A stretch of 7,155 bases of DNA. It comes from Pseudomonadota bacterium. GTDB lineage: Bacteria > Pseudomonadota > Alphaproteobacteria > Rickettsiales > Midichloriaceae. Positions 1 through 6,166 of the stretch are shown here, one piece after another. Where the stretch lies: the NCBI GenBank assembly GCA_027621485.1, contig JAQCBG010000028.1, forward strand, positions 1 through 7,155, written 5' to 3'. The position numbers were made by a program, and so were the translations under genes. The notes under the pieces were generated by a model, which had not been told where the DNA came from, made no database searches, and worked only from the letters and a program-made list of their open reading frames with translations. Position 1 is the first letter of the stretch. Each line of letters starts with the position of its first letter.

Positions 1-2
1 CG

Positions 3-752
3 CTAGCAGAAAAAGCGTTAAGTTTAAAATTTGAAGCAATTGATCAAAGTAAGGCGGAATTGGTGGGAGAATTATTTCAATGCCTTGGAATTAAGTTGAG
101 TGATTCTGAGGAAAAAGTAACTTTTGCTTTGAGCAAATTAAGTAAATTAGGCATGAAACCTGAGGAGCTATTACAAATATCTAAGATAGAGCAATTAAAG
201 ATATTAGGCATCAAGGAAGTTAATGATTTTGAAGGTCATATGGGGGCACTTGGTCTTAAGGGTAGTGTTATAAAAGAGGAAGATATATTAAAATATAACT
301 ATATAATTGGAGCTACAGAAAAATTTAAAAATATTAAAGAAGAAGATGGGATATATCAGGATACAGCATACAGGAATGCAGTATATTCAAGTGAAGCTCA
401 CAAAAACATAGATTTAATATTTAAAAGTATCAATCATAAATTACCATCTATTACAGATGTAAATGCAAAGAGTATTGGTGGATTAGTAAGTAATTTTAAA
501 GATGTAAATGAAAGGCAAATAAACTTATTGGGAGCAGTTTGGAAGAAATGTAAAATAGAAGATGACGTCAGTATTCAATTTAAAGAGAAATTTAATCACT
601 TATCAATTTGGGTTGATGAATGGGGAAAATGTAAAGATGGTTATTTGAGTGGTTTATATGAAAGTTGCAAAGAATATTTAAAGTATGAAGATTATTTAGA
701 TAAAGGCAAGATACTAGAAATTTGTGAATTAGATAATAAGGAGGAGTTATGA
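3..752 (+). CDS. Unrecognised soluble protein, C-terminal part (5' end outside window)
   Basis: I do not recognise this family. The frame is open from the left edge with no stop. A TTG at 60-62 could serve as a start behind a weak AAGGCGG, but the codons before it read as ordinary coding sequence (L-A-E-K-A-L-S-L-K-F-E), so the true start probably lies upstream. The visible 249 codons contain no signal peptide or membrane segment. The sequence is lysine- and glutamate-rich and looks largely helical. Scattered cysteines fall mostly in the last third, with tryptophans in an I-W-V-D-E-W stretch. The stop overlaps the trbI start by 4 bases (ATGA at 749-752), so the gene is translationally coupled to a conjugation gene and is probably part of the same operon. 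In the F plasmid traC sits near this position, but nothing here resembles the TraC ATPase. A cytoplasmic accessory factor of the transfer system is an inference only. Confidence 0.7.
   Translation, partial: LAEKALSLKFEAIDQSKAELVGELFQCLGIKLSDSEEKVTFALSKLSKLGMKPEELLQISKIEQLKILGIKEVNDFEGHMGALGLKGSVIKEEDILKYNYIIGATEKFKNIKEEDGIYQDTAYRNAVYSSEAHKNIDLIFKSINHKLPSITDVNAKSIGGLVSNFKDVNERQINLLGAVWKKCKIEDDVSIQFKEKFNHLSIWVDEWGKCKDGYLSGLYESCKEYLKYEDYLDKGKILEICELDNKEEL
738..746 (+). promoter_or_regulatory. Ribosome binding site for trbI
   Basis: AAGGAGGAG lies 2 to 10 bases before the ATG at 749, inside the end of the preceding gene. It fixes the trbI start, and together with the ATGA overlap it implies translational coupling. 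Confidence 0.75.
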
Positions 753-1186
753 GTAGTGCAGGAATAAATTTTTCTATTCATTCGTTTGGGATCATCCTAT
801 CAAGGAGGATAATAAGTTTGGCAATGGCGTTGATAGTAGTAGTTTTGATATATCAACAATACAAAATTCATAATTTAAATAGAAAGATAAATAGCAAGTC
901 AGAAGCGATAGTTGTGATTGACGCCGAAAAGATTTTAAAAGAGCTAACTCTTAATTTAGTGAGAGAAAATATAGGTAAAGAGGAGTTAAAATTAAGGACA
1001 CAAGAGTCTTTAAAAAAGATGGAAGTAGCAGTGAGTGCATTTAAAAATCAAGGATTAGTAATATTAGATAAAAAGTGTCTTATAGCGGGTGCCCTTGATG
1101 TGACGGAAGATATTAGAATGGTTATGAGTCGCAATAATACAAATTCAGTAACAGATGGCAAAGTAATTTTAAAAAAACAAAATTAA
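749..1186 (+). CDS. trbI: Type-F conjugative transfer protein TrbI
   Basis: This is a 145-residue protein with a single N-terminal membrane segment (about residues 20-40, ALIVVVLIYQQ region) followed by a periplasmic helical part, the usual size and topology of F-type TrbI (F TrbI is about 128 aa). The family pattern is visible after the membrane segment: a V-V-I-D-A-E-K-I start like the family's 'V-x-F-D-M' stretch, an amphipathic helix, then V-I-L-D-K-K-C-L-I-A-G-A-L-D-V-T-E-D near the C-terminus, matching the family's conserved ending with G-A-x-D-(V/I)-T. In F, TrbI is an inner-membrane protein that affects pilus outgrowth and retraction. The gene lies upstream of traW as in F, where trbI follows traC. 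The start at 749 has a good ribosome binding site. The family call rests on pattern recognition, since the family is short and poorly conserved. Confidence 0.75.
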   Translation: MSSAGINFSIHSFGIILSRRIISLAMALIVVVLIYQQYKIHNLNRKINSKSEAIVVIDAEKILKELTLNLVRENIGKEELKLRTQESLKKMEVAVSAFKNQGLVILDKKCLIAGALDVTEDIRMVMSRNNTNSVTDGKVILKKQN

Positions 1187-1189
1187 ATT

Positions 1190-1197
1190 AAGGAGAT
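1190..1197 (+). promoter_or_regulatory. Ribosome binding site for the 1202 gene
   Basis: AAGGAGAT ends 4 bases before the ATG at 1202 and lies in the 15-base gap after trbI. It supports this ATG as the true start and shows the unrecognised gene is translated. Confidence 0.7.
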
Positions 1198-1201
1198 AAT
1201 A

Positions 1202-1930
1202 ATGATCAAAGATATTAGATTTTATACAGGGGTAATAGTAGGTGCAGCTATATTTGCTATTATATTGCAGATGGTAAAGTTATATCCAAAGAACAAAGTA
1301 TATGATTATGCTAAGTTGCCACAATGCATGAAGTTACTGTATGAATATGAGATTTATAGTAAACCAGATATTAAGTTATTTGGAAGAGGAAGGTGGCTAC
1401 AGGGAGAAGAATTAAAACCGATTGATGTATTTATAGATAAAGAAAAAGTAGTTGCAGTACTTGTTGATGCAACAAGTAACGATTCTAAGGGTTGTAAGGA
1501 GAAATTAGTCAATTATTGGGGTAGCTACCTAAATGGTTATATTGCTGTTAATAACTTAGGCATTATAGCACCTAGCATCAAAACGAGTAGTGGATATATG
1601 CTTTATACAAAGGAGAGCAAAAATGAACTTATTTCGCACATAGAAGAAATATCTAAAATAAAAGATAAAACTGGAGCTGGCAAGAAAATAGGAGAGTCTC
1701 TAAATGAGCAAGTTACATCCATGAAAGATGGCACACAAGCAATGATTGAGGAGCTTGGAAAAGTTAGAATAGGAAGATATAGAACAGAGAAATATGGCAA
1801 ATTAGTGGGTGATGATATTAGAGCTGATCTTAACTCTTGCCTAAAGGAGGAATCACAAGCCGAAGGTTTGCCAGAAGTAAAGAAGAAGAGTCGTTCTACA
1901 TTTTTAATGCCATTTACAGGAAGAAATTAG
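1202..1930 (+). CDS. Unrecognised inner-membrane-anchored protein within the transfer operon
   Basis: This 242-residue protein is of no family I recognise. A single hydrophobic segment at about residues 9-27 (G-V-I-V-G-A-A-I-F-A-I-I-L-Q-M-V) has no obvious cleavage site, so it looks like a signal anchor with the rest in the periplasm. Residues 35-140 look like an alpha/beta domain with cysteines at C-M-K-L-L and K-G-C-K-E-K-L, a W-containing R-G-R-W-L-Q-G stretch, and a V-V-A-V-L-V-D-A strand. The last 100 residues are helical and charged, and end in a short hydrophobic tail (F-L-M-P-F-T-G). It sits between trbI and the S26 peptidase, 15 and 9 bases from its neighbours, each with a ribosome binding site, so it is very probably co-transcribed with the pilus assembly genes. 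A periplasmic assembly role is an inference from location and topology alone. Confidence 0.75.
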   Translation: MIKDIRFYTGVIVGAAIFAIILQMVKLYPKNKVYDYAKLPQCMKLLYEYEIYSKPDIKLFGRGRWLQGEELKPIDVFIDKEKVVAVLVDATSNDSKGCKEKLVNYWGSYLNGYIAVNNLGIIAPSIKTSSGYMLYTKESKNELISHIEEISKIKDKTGAGKKIGESLNEQVTSMKDGTQAMIEELGKVRIGRYRTEKYGKLVGDDIRADLNSCLKEESQAEGLPEVKKKSRSTFLMPFTGRN

Positions 1931-1939
1931 AGGTAAAAT

Positions 1940-2434
1940 ATGAATTTGATGAAAGAAAATAAATTAAAAAAAATAAGCAGATTAAAGCTAATTTTATACG
2001 TAATAATGCCAATAATATTATTATTTGCCTTCAGTCTTAAATATTCAATTAGGATAAATGTCTCTGATTCATTACCTTATAAGGTATTTATTTTAGACAA
2101 AGGAAATAAACAAGCGGAGATTGGTAAGATTATGGCATTTATAGCTCCTAATAATGGATATTACAAAGGAGATTTTGCGAAGTATGTAATGGGTATTCCT
2201 GGAGACGAAGTGAAATATGAAGGAGATGATGTTTTTGTGGGTAATTTGTATATAGGGAAAGTAAAAATCAAAAGCAAAGAAGGAGATTTATTAAGCAAAG
2301 GACCATCAGGAATAATCCCGAAAGGTCATTATTTTATGGCAAGTGATCATAAGGATAGTTTTGATTCAAGATATAAAAATATAGGATATGTTAAAGATAG
2401 TAATATTATTGGCACTATTTATCCAATTTTCTGA
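1940..2434 (+). CDS. traF: S26 family conjugative transfer signal peptidase (TraF/TrhF type)
   Basis: This is a 164-residue membrane-bound serine protease of the signal peptidase I clan. A membrane anchor at residues 15-33 is followed by the catalytic Ser box, N40-V-S-D-S44-L-P, typical of conjugative TraF-type peptidases. The Lys box F79-A-K81-Y-V-M-G-I-P-G-D89 matches the family's K-R-(V/I)-x-G-x-P-G-D. The last conserved box is S135-D136-H-K-D-S140-F-D142-S143-R144-Y, like 'G-D-N-x-x-S-x-D-S-R'. Ser44 and Lys81 are therefore the predicted dyad. In RP4, TraF matures the pilin; in R27 and SXT-type systems the equivalent (TrhF) sits beside traW. It should not be confused with the thioredoxin-like TraF of the F plasmid. 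TAGAGGT at 1928-1934 is the ribosome binding site. The last 47 bases encode the start of TraW in another frame. Confidence 0.9.
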   Translation: MNLMKENKLKKISRLKLILYVIMPIILLFAFSLKYSIRINVSDSLPYKVFILDKGNKQAEIGKIMAFIAPNNGYYKGDFAKYVMGIPGDEVKYEGDDVFVGNLYIGKVKIKSKEGDLLSKGPSGIIPKGHYFMASDHKDSFDSRYKNIGYVKDSNIIGTIYPIF

Positions 2435-3008
2435 AGCTAAGGCAAAGGATTTTGGAGTACAAGGGCATGTATTTGAGATAGTAGAAGAAAACATGCTAGA
2501 GCATCTCAAGGGTAAGCTTGAGAATATGAAGGAGCTTGGCATTATAGATGCCAAGAATCAAGAAATGAAAGATACTTTAATAAAATATATTAATCGTCCA
2601 ACAGAAGTAAAAGAAATAGTTATCACAAAGGAGCCGAGGGAGTATGAGTACGATCCCAGTTATATAGTAAAAAGGGATATAGCAGATCAAGACGGAAGAG
2701 TATTTATAAAAGCGGGTAAGATAGTTAACCCACTTGAGTATATGCCGCTTTCTTACAAATTAATATTTATTGATGGGGATGATGAGGAGCAAGTCAAATG
2801 GGCTATAGCGCAAAGTAAAAAGGAAAAAGTTAAGATAACACTAATTCGAGGTTCAATTATAGATTTAATGAAGGAAAGCAAAGTCAGATTATACTTTGAT
2901 CAAAAAGGAAATCTGACTAAAAAATTTGGGATTAAGCAAGTGCCAGCGATTGTCGAGCAGAAGGATTTAAAGCTTAAGATTAGGGAAGTAAAGACGGAGG
3001 ATTTATAA
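2388..3008 (+). CDS. traW: Type-F conjugative pilus assembly protein TraW
   Basis: This 206-residue protein is about the size of F TraW (210 aa). A signal peptide (M-L-K-I-V-I-L-L-A-L-F, cleavage after residue 19 at A-K-A) supports the ATG at 2388 although it lies inside the peptidase gene. The mature start K-D-F-G-V-Q-G-H-V-F-E-I-x-E-E-N-M-L-E matches the TraW pattern 'D-L-G-x-x-G-x-x-(Y/W)-P-(I/V)-x-E-x-D-(M/L)-L'. The C-terminal domain carries Y169-F-D-Q-x-G-x-L-T-x-x-F-G-I-x-Q-V-P186-A, the family signature, which resembles the end of TrbC domains. TraW is a periplasmic protein needed for F pilus assembly and works with TrbC and TraU. There is no cysteine. No strong ribosome binding site precedes the start (AGGA is only 1 base away), so translation probably depends on coupling to the overlapping peptidase gene. 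The stop shares one base with the traU start (TAATG). Confidence 0.93.
   Translation: MLKIVILLALFIQFSEAKAKDFGVQGHVFEIVEENMLEHLKGKLENMKELGIIDAKNQEMKDTLIKYINRPTEVKEIVITKEPREYEYDPSYIVKRDIADQDGRVFIKAGKIVNPLEYMPLSYKLIFIDGDDEEQVKWAIAQSKKEKVKITLIRGSIIDLMKESKVRLYFDQKGNLTKKFGIKQVPAIVEQKDLKLKIREVKTEDL
2996..3001 (+). promoter_or_regulatory. Ribosome binding site for traU
   Basis: GGAGGA lies 6 bases before the ATG at 3008. It favours this start over the internal ATG at 3077, which lacks such a site. Confidence 0.75.
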
Positions 3009-4042
3009 TGAGTGATATTTTGTTTACAGCTATAACCACGTATACAAAAATTTTGGCGCAAAGAGTTGTATGTATAATGTTAGCTCTGTTTATCTCATTG
3101 ATTAATATAGAAAATGTGGATGCAAAATGCACAGGAAGATTTGTGGATCCAATTGGAGATATTTGCTGGGAGTGCTTATTCCCAATTACAATAGGATCAA
3201 TGGAATTAATAGGTGGTGATATGCCAGATACAGATAACCCAGGTTCACCAATATGTTTATGTCCCAAGCCACCAATTCCTATTCCAGTACCAGGTATTGC
3301 AGCGGGATTCTGGGAGCCAGTAAGGCTCGTAGATGTTACAAAAAGACCATTTTGTTTTGTAAATTTAGATGGGATGGAATTTGACCCTGGAATTGATATA
3401 GGGACAGGAGATGCATCGGGAAGTGATGGTAAGGGTGGTGGTAGTTGGCATGTTCATTGGTATATTTATCCACTTATTTATTGGCTTGAATTGATAGTAG
3501 ATTTTTTATGTTTAGAGCAAATGTCCTTTGATATTTTTTGGATTACGGAGATTGACCCTCTGTGGCAGGATGATGCACTAACCTTTTTATTAAATCCAGA
3601 GGCTATATTATTTGGCAATCCAATAGCGCAAGCTGCATGTGCTGCTGATTGTGTCAAATCTACTACGGGTTTGCCATTTGATGCATTATTTTGGTGTGGA
3701 GGGTGCCAGGGTGGTATGTATCCGCTAAATGGGAGAATTCAAGCTCATATTGGGGGAATACAATCTGGATTACTTGCAGCTGAGAGGATGTGTTATAAAA
3801 ACCATAGAGAGATGCTTGCATGGGGAACATCTGGTAGTAGTAATGATGAAATATGTTCTAAATATCCGATGCCAATCATGAAGAAAAGTCAGTATCGTAG
3901 TCAGATGACAGTTCCAATACCAAGTGATTGTTATCCATTTGGAAGAACGACAACTATATATGAGTCAGGCAAGGAAATACCAGTCAGCGGAGAAGATTTT
4001 GGATTTTTAATTTGGAGAAAGAGGAATTGCTGTGTGTTATAA
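3008..4042 (+). CDS. traU: Conjugative transfer protein TraU
   Basis: This 344-residue protein compares with 330 for F TraU. The N-terminus has a signal peptide with a long n-region; the hydrophobic core is at about residues 20-34 with cleavage near N-V-D-A-K (after residue 39). The mature part is cysteine-rich: C41, C53-W-E-C56, C83-L-C85-P-K-P-P, then the typical TraU stretches with P-V-R-L-V-D-V-T-(K)-x-P-F-C and a W-H-V-H-W-Y-I-Y-P-L-x-Y-W region. Further on are C230-G-G-C233-Q-G-x-x-Y-P-L-x-G, a cysteine-containing M-C-Y-K-N segment, and a C-terminus ending G-x-L-I-W-R-K-R-N-C-C. TraU is a periplasmic protein of F-type systems needed for DNA transfer and efficient pilus formation, presumably disulfide-bonded. 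The gene is coupled to traW by the TAATG overlap, and its last 11 bases overlap trbC. This is one of the surest identifications in the window. Confidence 0.96.
   Translation: MSDILFTAITTYTKILAQRVVCIMLALFISLINIENVDAKCTGRFVDPIGDICWECLFPITIGSMELIGGDMPDTDNPGSPICLCPKPPIPIPVPGIAAGFWEPVRLVDVTKRPFCFVNLDGMEFDPGIDIGTGDASGSDGKGGGSWHVHWYIYPLIYWLELIVDFLCLEQMSFDIFWITEIDPLWQDDALTFLLNPEAILFGNPIAQAACAADCVKSTTGLPFDALFWCGGCQGGMYPLNGRIQAHIGGIQSGLLAAERMCYKNHREMLAWGTSGSSNDEICSKYPMPIMKKSQYRSQMTVPIPSDCYPFGRTTTIYESGKEIPVSGEDFGFLIWRKRNCCVL
4020..4025 (+). promoter_or_regulatory. Ribosome binding site for the GTG start of trbC
   Basis: AGAGGA lies 6 bases before the GTG at 4032, inside the end of traU. It supports the non-ATG start, which is also needed to include the signal peptide. 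Confidence 0.6.
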
Positions 4043-4925
4043 AAATAAAATAATTGTCACATCATTTGTAATGATTTTAAATGCGGTAATTTGCACTTGT
4101 TATGCAGATTCTACTTCCTATAGAATAAAAGATGTTATGGAAAAGGCACTTAAAAATACTCAGGCTGCAGAAAATAAAATAAAGAGATTAAAAGTAGCGG
4201 AGCCTGATATGGGGAAATTACAGAGTGCGGAGAATATTAAGGATAAAGCCAAGGATATGAGGGATGATTATGCTAATTCTGCACAGCTTGTGGAAGTGTC
4301 AAAAAATTACGAGAAGTTAAAAGAGAGCCAAAGTTATAAAGCGGGTCTTAAACTGGGAAGGGATGCATTAAAAAAGCATGATGAATACGGGAAGTTCAGC
4401 AGTGTAAGTGGTGCTGGCACAGGAGATATAATTACAGAGAGAGGAGTAGACATATTTGAAATAACCAATAGATATTTAAAAAAGTTTAATGAAGGAAAGA
4501 AAAATAATAAAGAAAAGTTAAATGGGTTTTATGCCTTAATATCATCAACATTACCTGAAATTTCCCTTAAAAATCTTGCGAGAGATATGAGGAGGGTAGG
4601 AGGTACAATCTTATTGAGAGGAATGGTTGATAATTCAATGCTAAAAACGATGGCTCTAATTGGATCGCTTAATAAAGAAGGGGTTAGAGCTGCTATTTAC
4701 CCAAAAGTATTTGAGATGTTAAAATTGAAAGTAGTACCATGCTATGTATTGATAATAAATAATCATTGTGAAGAAGATAAATGTGATTTGGTACATGACA
4801 AGATCATTGGGAATGTCACTGTAGAATATGCATTATCTAGATTTGCAGCAGAGGGGGATGGTAAAGAAAAAGCCAAAGAATTGCTTAAAAAATTACAAGC
4901 AACTCATTACGGAGGTAAAAGGTGA
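4032..4925 (+). CDS. trbC: Type-F conjugative pilin assembly protein TrbC
   Basis: This is a 297-residue periplasmic protein starting at GTG. A signal peptide with core I-I-V-T-S-F-V-M-I-L-N-A-V ends at C-Y-A|D (residue 25/26). Residues 30-115 are lysine/glutamate-rich and probably form a long helix or coiled coil. The TrbC domain occupies about residues 165-290: F-Y-A-L-I-S171-S-T-L-P-E-x-S-L, then L194-L-R-G-M-V-D-N-S (family 'V-L-R-G-L-x-N-x-S'), a G-V-x-A-x-I-x-P-x-x-F segment and L-K-V-V235-P236-C-Y-V. F TrbC is a periplasmic protein needed for pilus assembly and interacts with TraW; the shared V-P motif reflects the related C-terminal domains of the two families. Here the residue after the proline is Cys237 rather than the common Ala, and two more cysteines follow in N-N-H-C-E-E-D-K-C. 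It overlaps traU by 11 bases and the next gene by 4 (GTGA). Confidence 0.92.
   Translation: MCYKNKIIVTSFVMILNAVICTCYADSTSYRIKDVMEKALKNTQAAENKIKRLKVAEPDMGKLQSAENIKDKAKDMRDDYANSAQLVEVSKNYEKLKESQSYKAGLKLGRDALKKHDEYGKFSSVSGAGTGDIITERGVDIFEITNRYLKKFNEGKKNNKEKLNGFYALISSTLPEISLKNLARDMRRVGGTILLRGMVDNSMLKTMALIGSLNKEGVRAAIYPKVFEMLKLKVVPCYVLIINNHCEEDKCDLVHDKIIGNVTVEYALSRFAAEGDGKEKAKELLKKLQATHYGGKR
4911..4916 (+). promoter_or_regulatory. Ribosome binding site for the GTG start of the first traN-like gene
   Basis: GGAGGT lies 5 bases before the GTG at 4922. It fixes the GTG start that overlaps the trbC stop codon. Confidence 0.75.
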
Positions 4926-6166
4926 AAGTATTATATTCAAGATTTTTAGCCTTACTGCTAATTTTCCAATTTTTTATTATCTCTGATATTTGTAGTACTT
5001 ATGCATTTGCAATAGGTAAAGTGAGTGATTCTATTAGTGTTGCAGAGTCTAAGGAAAATGCAAGAAAAATAGGTCAAAACATACTTGGCACAACTATCAA
5101 TAATGCGGCAAGAACTGAAGTAGAGAGCAATAAAAGTATAAAAGAAGGTTTGAATTATAAAGGTACGAGTAGCACAGTATTGCCTGAGAAAAATATGAAT
5201 GCATTGCAAATAGAGGGGGAGGCTACGCATAAAAAAAATAATAGTAAGGAGGCAAGTATAATAGAGTCAGCATTTTACAATAGAGAGGATCACGATATAG
5301 CAGCACTTTCTAAATCCCTAGATGGAGCAAGAGATGCGCAGAAAAATCCAGAAAACCATGTAAATTTTCTGGGTGGAAGTAAGGATTGCGAAGAAATTAA
5401 ATCAGAAGATTTTACAACAAAAGAAAAATATATATGTGATGAATATGCAAGTTGGAAAGATACTAATTGCAAGATAGGGAGAGTGGTAAAAGTAGATGCT
5501 AAGCATAAATATCAATGTGAAATTAAAAGAGATAAAAGAGAGGGAACTTGTGAAAAGACGTTAAAAGCTTGGTGTGAAGGAGGGGTCAGAAATTGTGGTT
5601 ACAATGCAGGTGGGATTGAAGAAGGTTCGGTAGATACAGGAATAGAATGGGAATATTCTTATCCAAATTTAAGGCTGGGTAGTAAAACGGGAAGTTGGCA
5701 TTTTAATTGCGGATCACGCTATTGTTGCTCAAAAACAACGCAGATTGCAAAATTTAAAATTAAAGATTTAAATCAAGTTAAAAAATTTACATTAAAAAGT
5801 ATTTCTTATGATGACCATGCCATGATCACTATAAATGGTGCTACTGCACATAATACGCTTGGCGGATACTTTTTAAGAATAACGGACTTATGGTGGGGTT
5901 CGGACAGAGAGGGGGATAATGATCGGGTAGTCACCAGTGGCTCTGGAAAGGGCCCATGTTGGAGATTATATCCCAAAGCAGGGCTGAATCATTATGATTA
6001 TGTAGGTAAAGATTTAAGATCTTTTTTAAAAGAAGGAGATAATATAGTGGAGATACAACTTGTTTATGCTCAAAAAGGGCAGGTGAATGTGGTGTTTGAA
6101 GCAGAACAGTATTGTTGTACATTAAAAGAGGAATGGGAGGACGAATGCGCCAAGCTCAAGCCATAA
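4922..6166 (+). CDS. traN: TraN-like mating-pair stabilisation protein, N-terminal half as a separate polypeptide
   Basis: This is a 414-residue exported protein starting at GTG. The signal peptide (core F-L-A-L-L-L-I-F-Q-F-F-I-I) is cleaved near Y-A-F-A30. Residues 31-150 are hydrophilic and not recognisable. From C156 the protein turns cysteine-rich with spacings seen in TraN proteins. Residues 290-395 look like a beta-sandwich of the galactose-binding type: Y296-D-D-H-A-M-I-T-I-N-G306, a W-W-G-S loop, and D364-L-R-S-F-L-K-E-G-D-N-I-V-E-I. The end, C398-C-T-L-K-E-E-W-E-D-E-C409-A-K-L, matches the conserved 'E-W-x-D-x-C-A-x-L' found in the middle of full-length TraN, which normally continues into the cysteine-rich part. 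Here a TAA stops it, and that cysteine-rich part is the next gene. TraN is the outer-membrane protein that stabilises mating pairs through a recipient surface receptor. The beta-sandwich may be a recognition module (inference). F TraN is about 600 aa in one chain. Confidence 0.82.
   Translation: MKVLYSRFLALLLIFQFFIISDICSTYAFAIGKVSDSISVAESKENARKIGQNILGTTINNAARTEVESNKSIKEGLNYKGTSSTVLPEKNMNALQIEGEATHKKNNSKEASIIESAFYNREDHDIAALSKSLDGARDAQKNPENHVNFLGGSKDCEEIKSEDFTTKEKYICDEYASWKDTNCKIGRVVKVDAKHKYQCEIKRDKREGTCEKTLKAWCEGGVRNCGYNAGGIEEGSVDTGIEWEYSYPNLRLGSKTGSWHFNCGSRYCCSKTTQIAKFKIKDLNQVKKFTLKSISYDDHAMITINGATAHNTLGGYFLRITDLWWGSDREGDNDRVVTSGSGKGPCWRLYPKAGLNHYDYVGKDLRSFLKEGDNIVEIQLVYAQKGQVNVVFEAEQYCCTLKEEWEDECAKLKP
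6135..6141 (+). promoter_or_regulatory. Ribosome binding site for the second traN-like gene
   Basis: GGGAGGA lies 3 bases before the ATG at 6145, within the end of the first traN-like gene. It shows that the second half has its own translation start and is not reached only by frameshifting. The in-frame ATG at 6133 has only a crowded GAGG, and the ATG at 6166 lacks a close site. Confidence 0.6.

Noticed and set aside
60..62. TTG as the start codon of the first gene.
   Set aside because: The frame is open to the left edge with coding-like codons, and the upstream AAGGCGG is a weak ribosome binding site. A truncated gene is more likely.
2980..3267. A 95-codon open frame on the - strand, and other - strand frames at 1603-1800, 2366-2554, 4958-5230, 5290-5472 and 5931-6122.
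   Set aside because: All lie opposite well-supported + strand genes, lack ribosome binding sites and recognisable motifs, and are expected by chance in AT-rich DNA.
6145..6166. The TraN break as a sequencing error or programmed -1 frameshift.
   Set aside because: There is no slippery heptamer at the overlap (gene end reads aagctcaagccataatga). The downstream frame has its own ribosome binding site, start codon and signal peptide, which an error would not produce.
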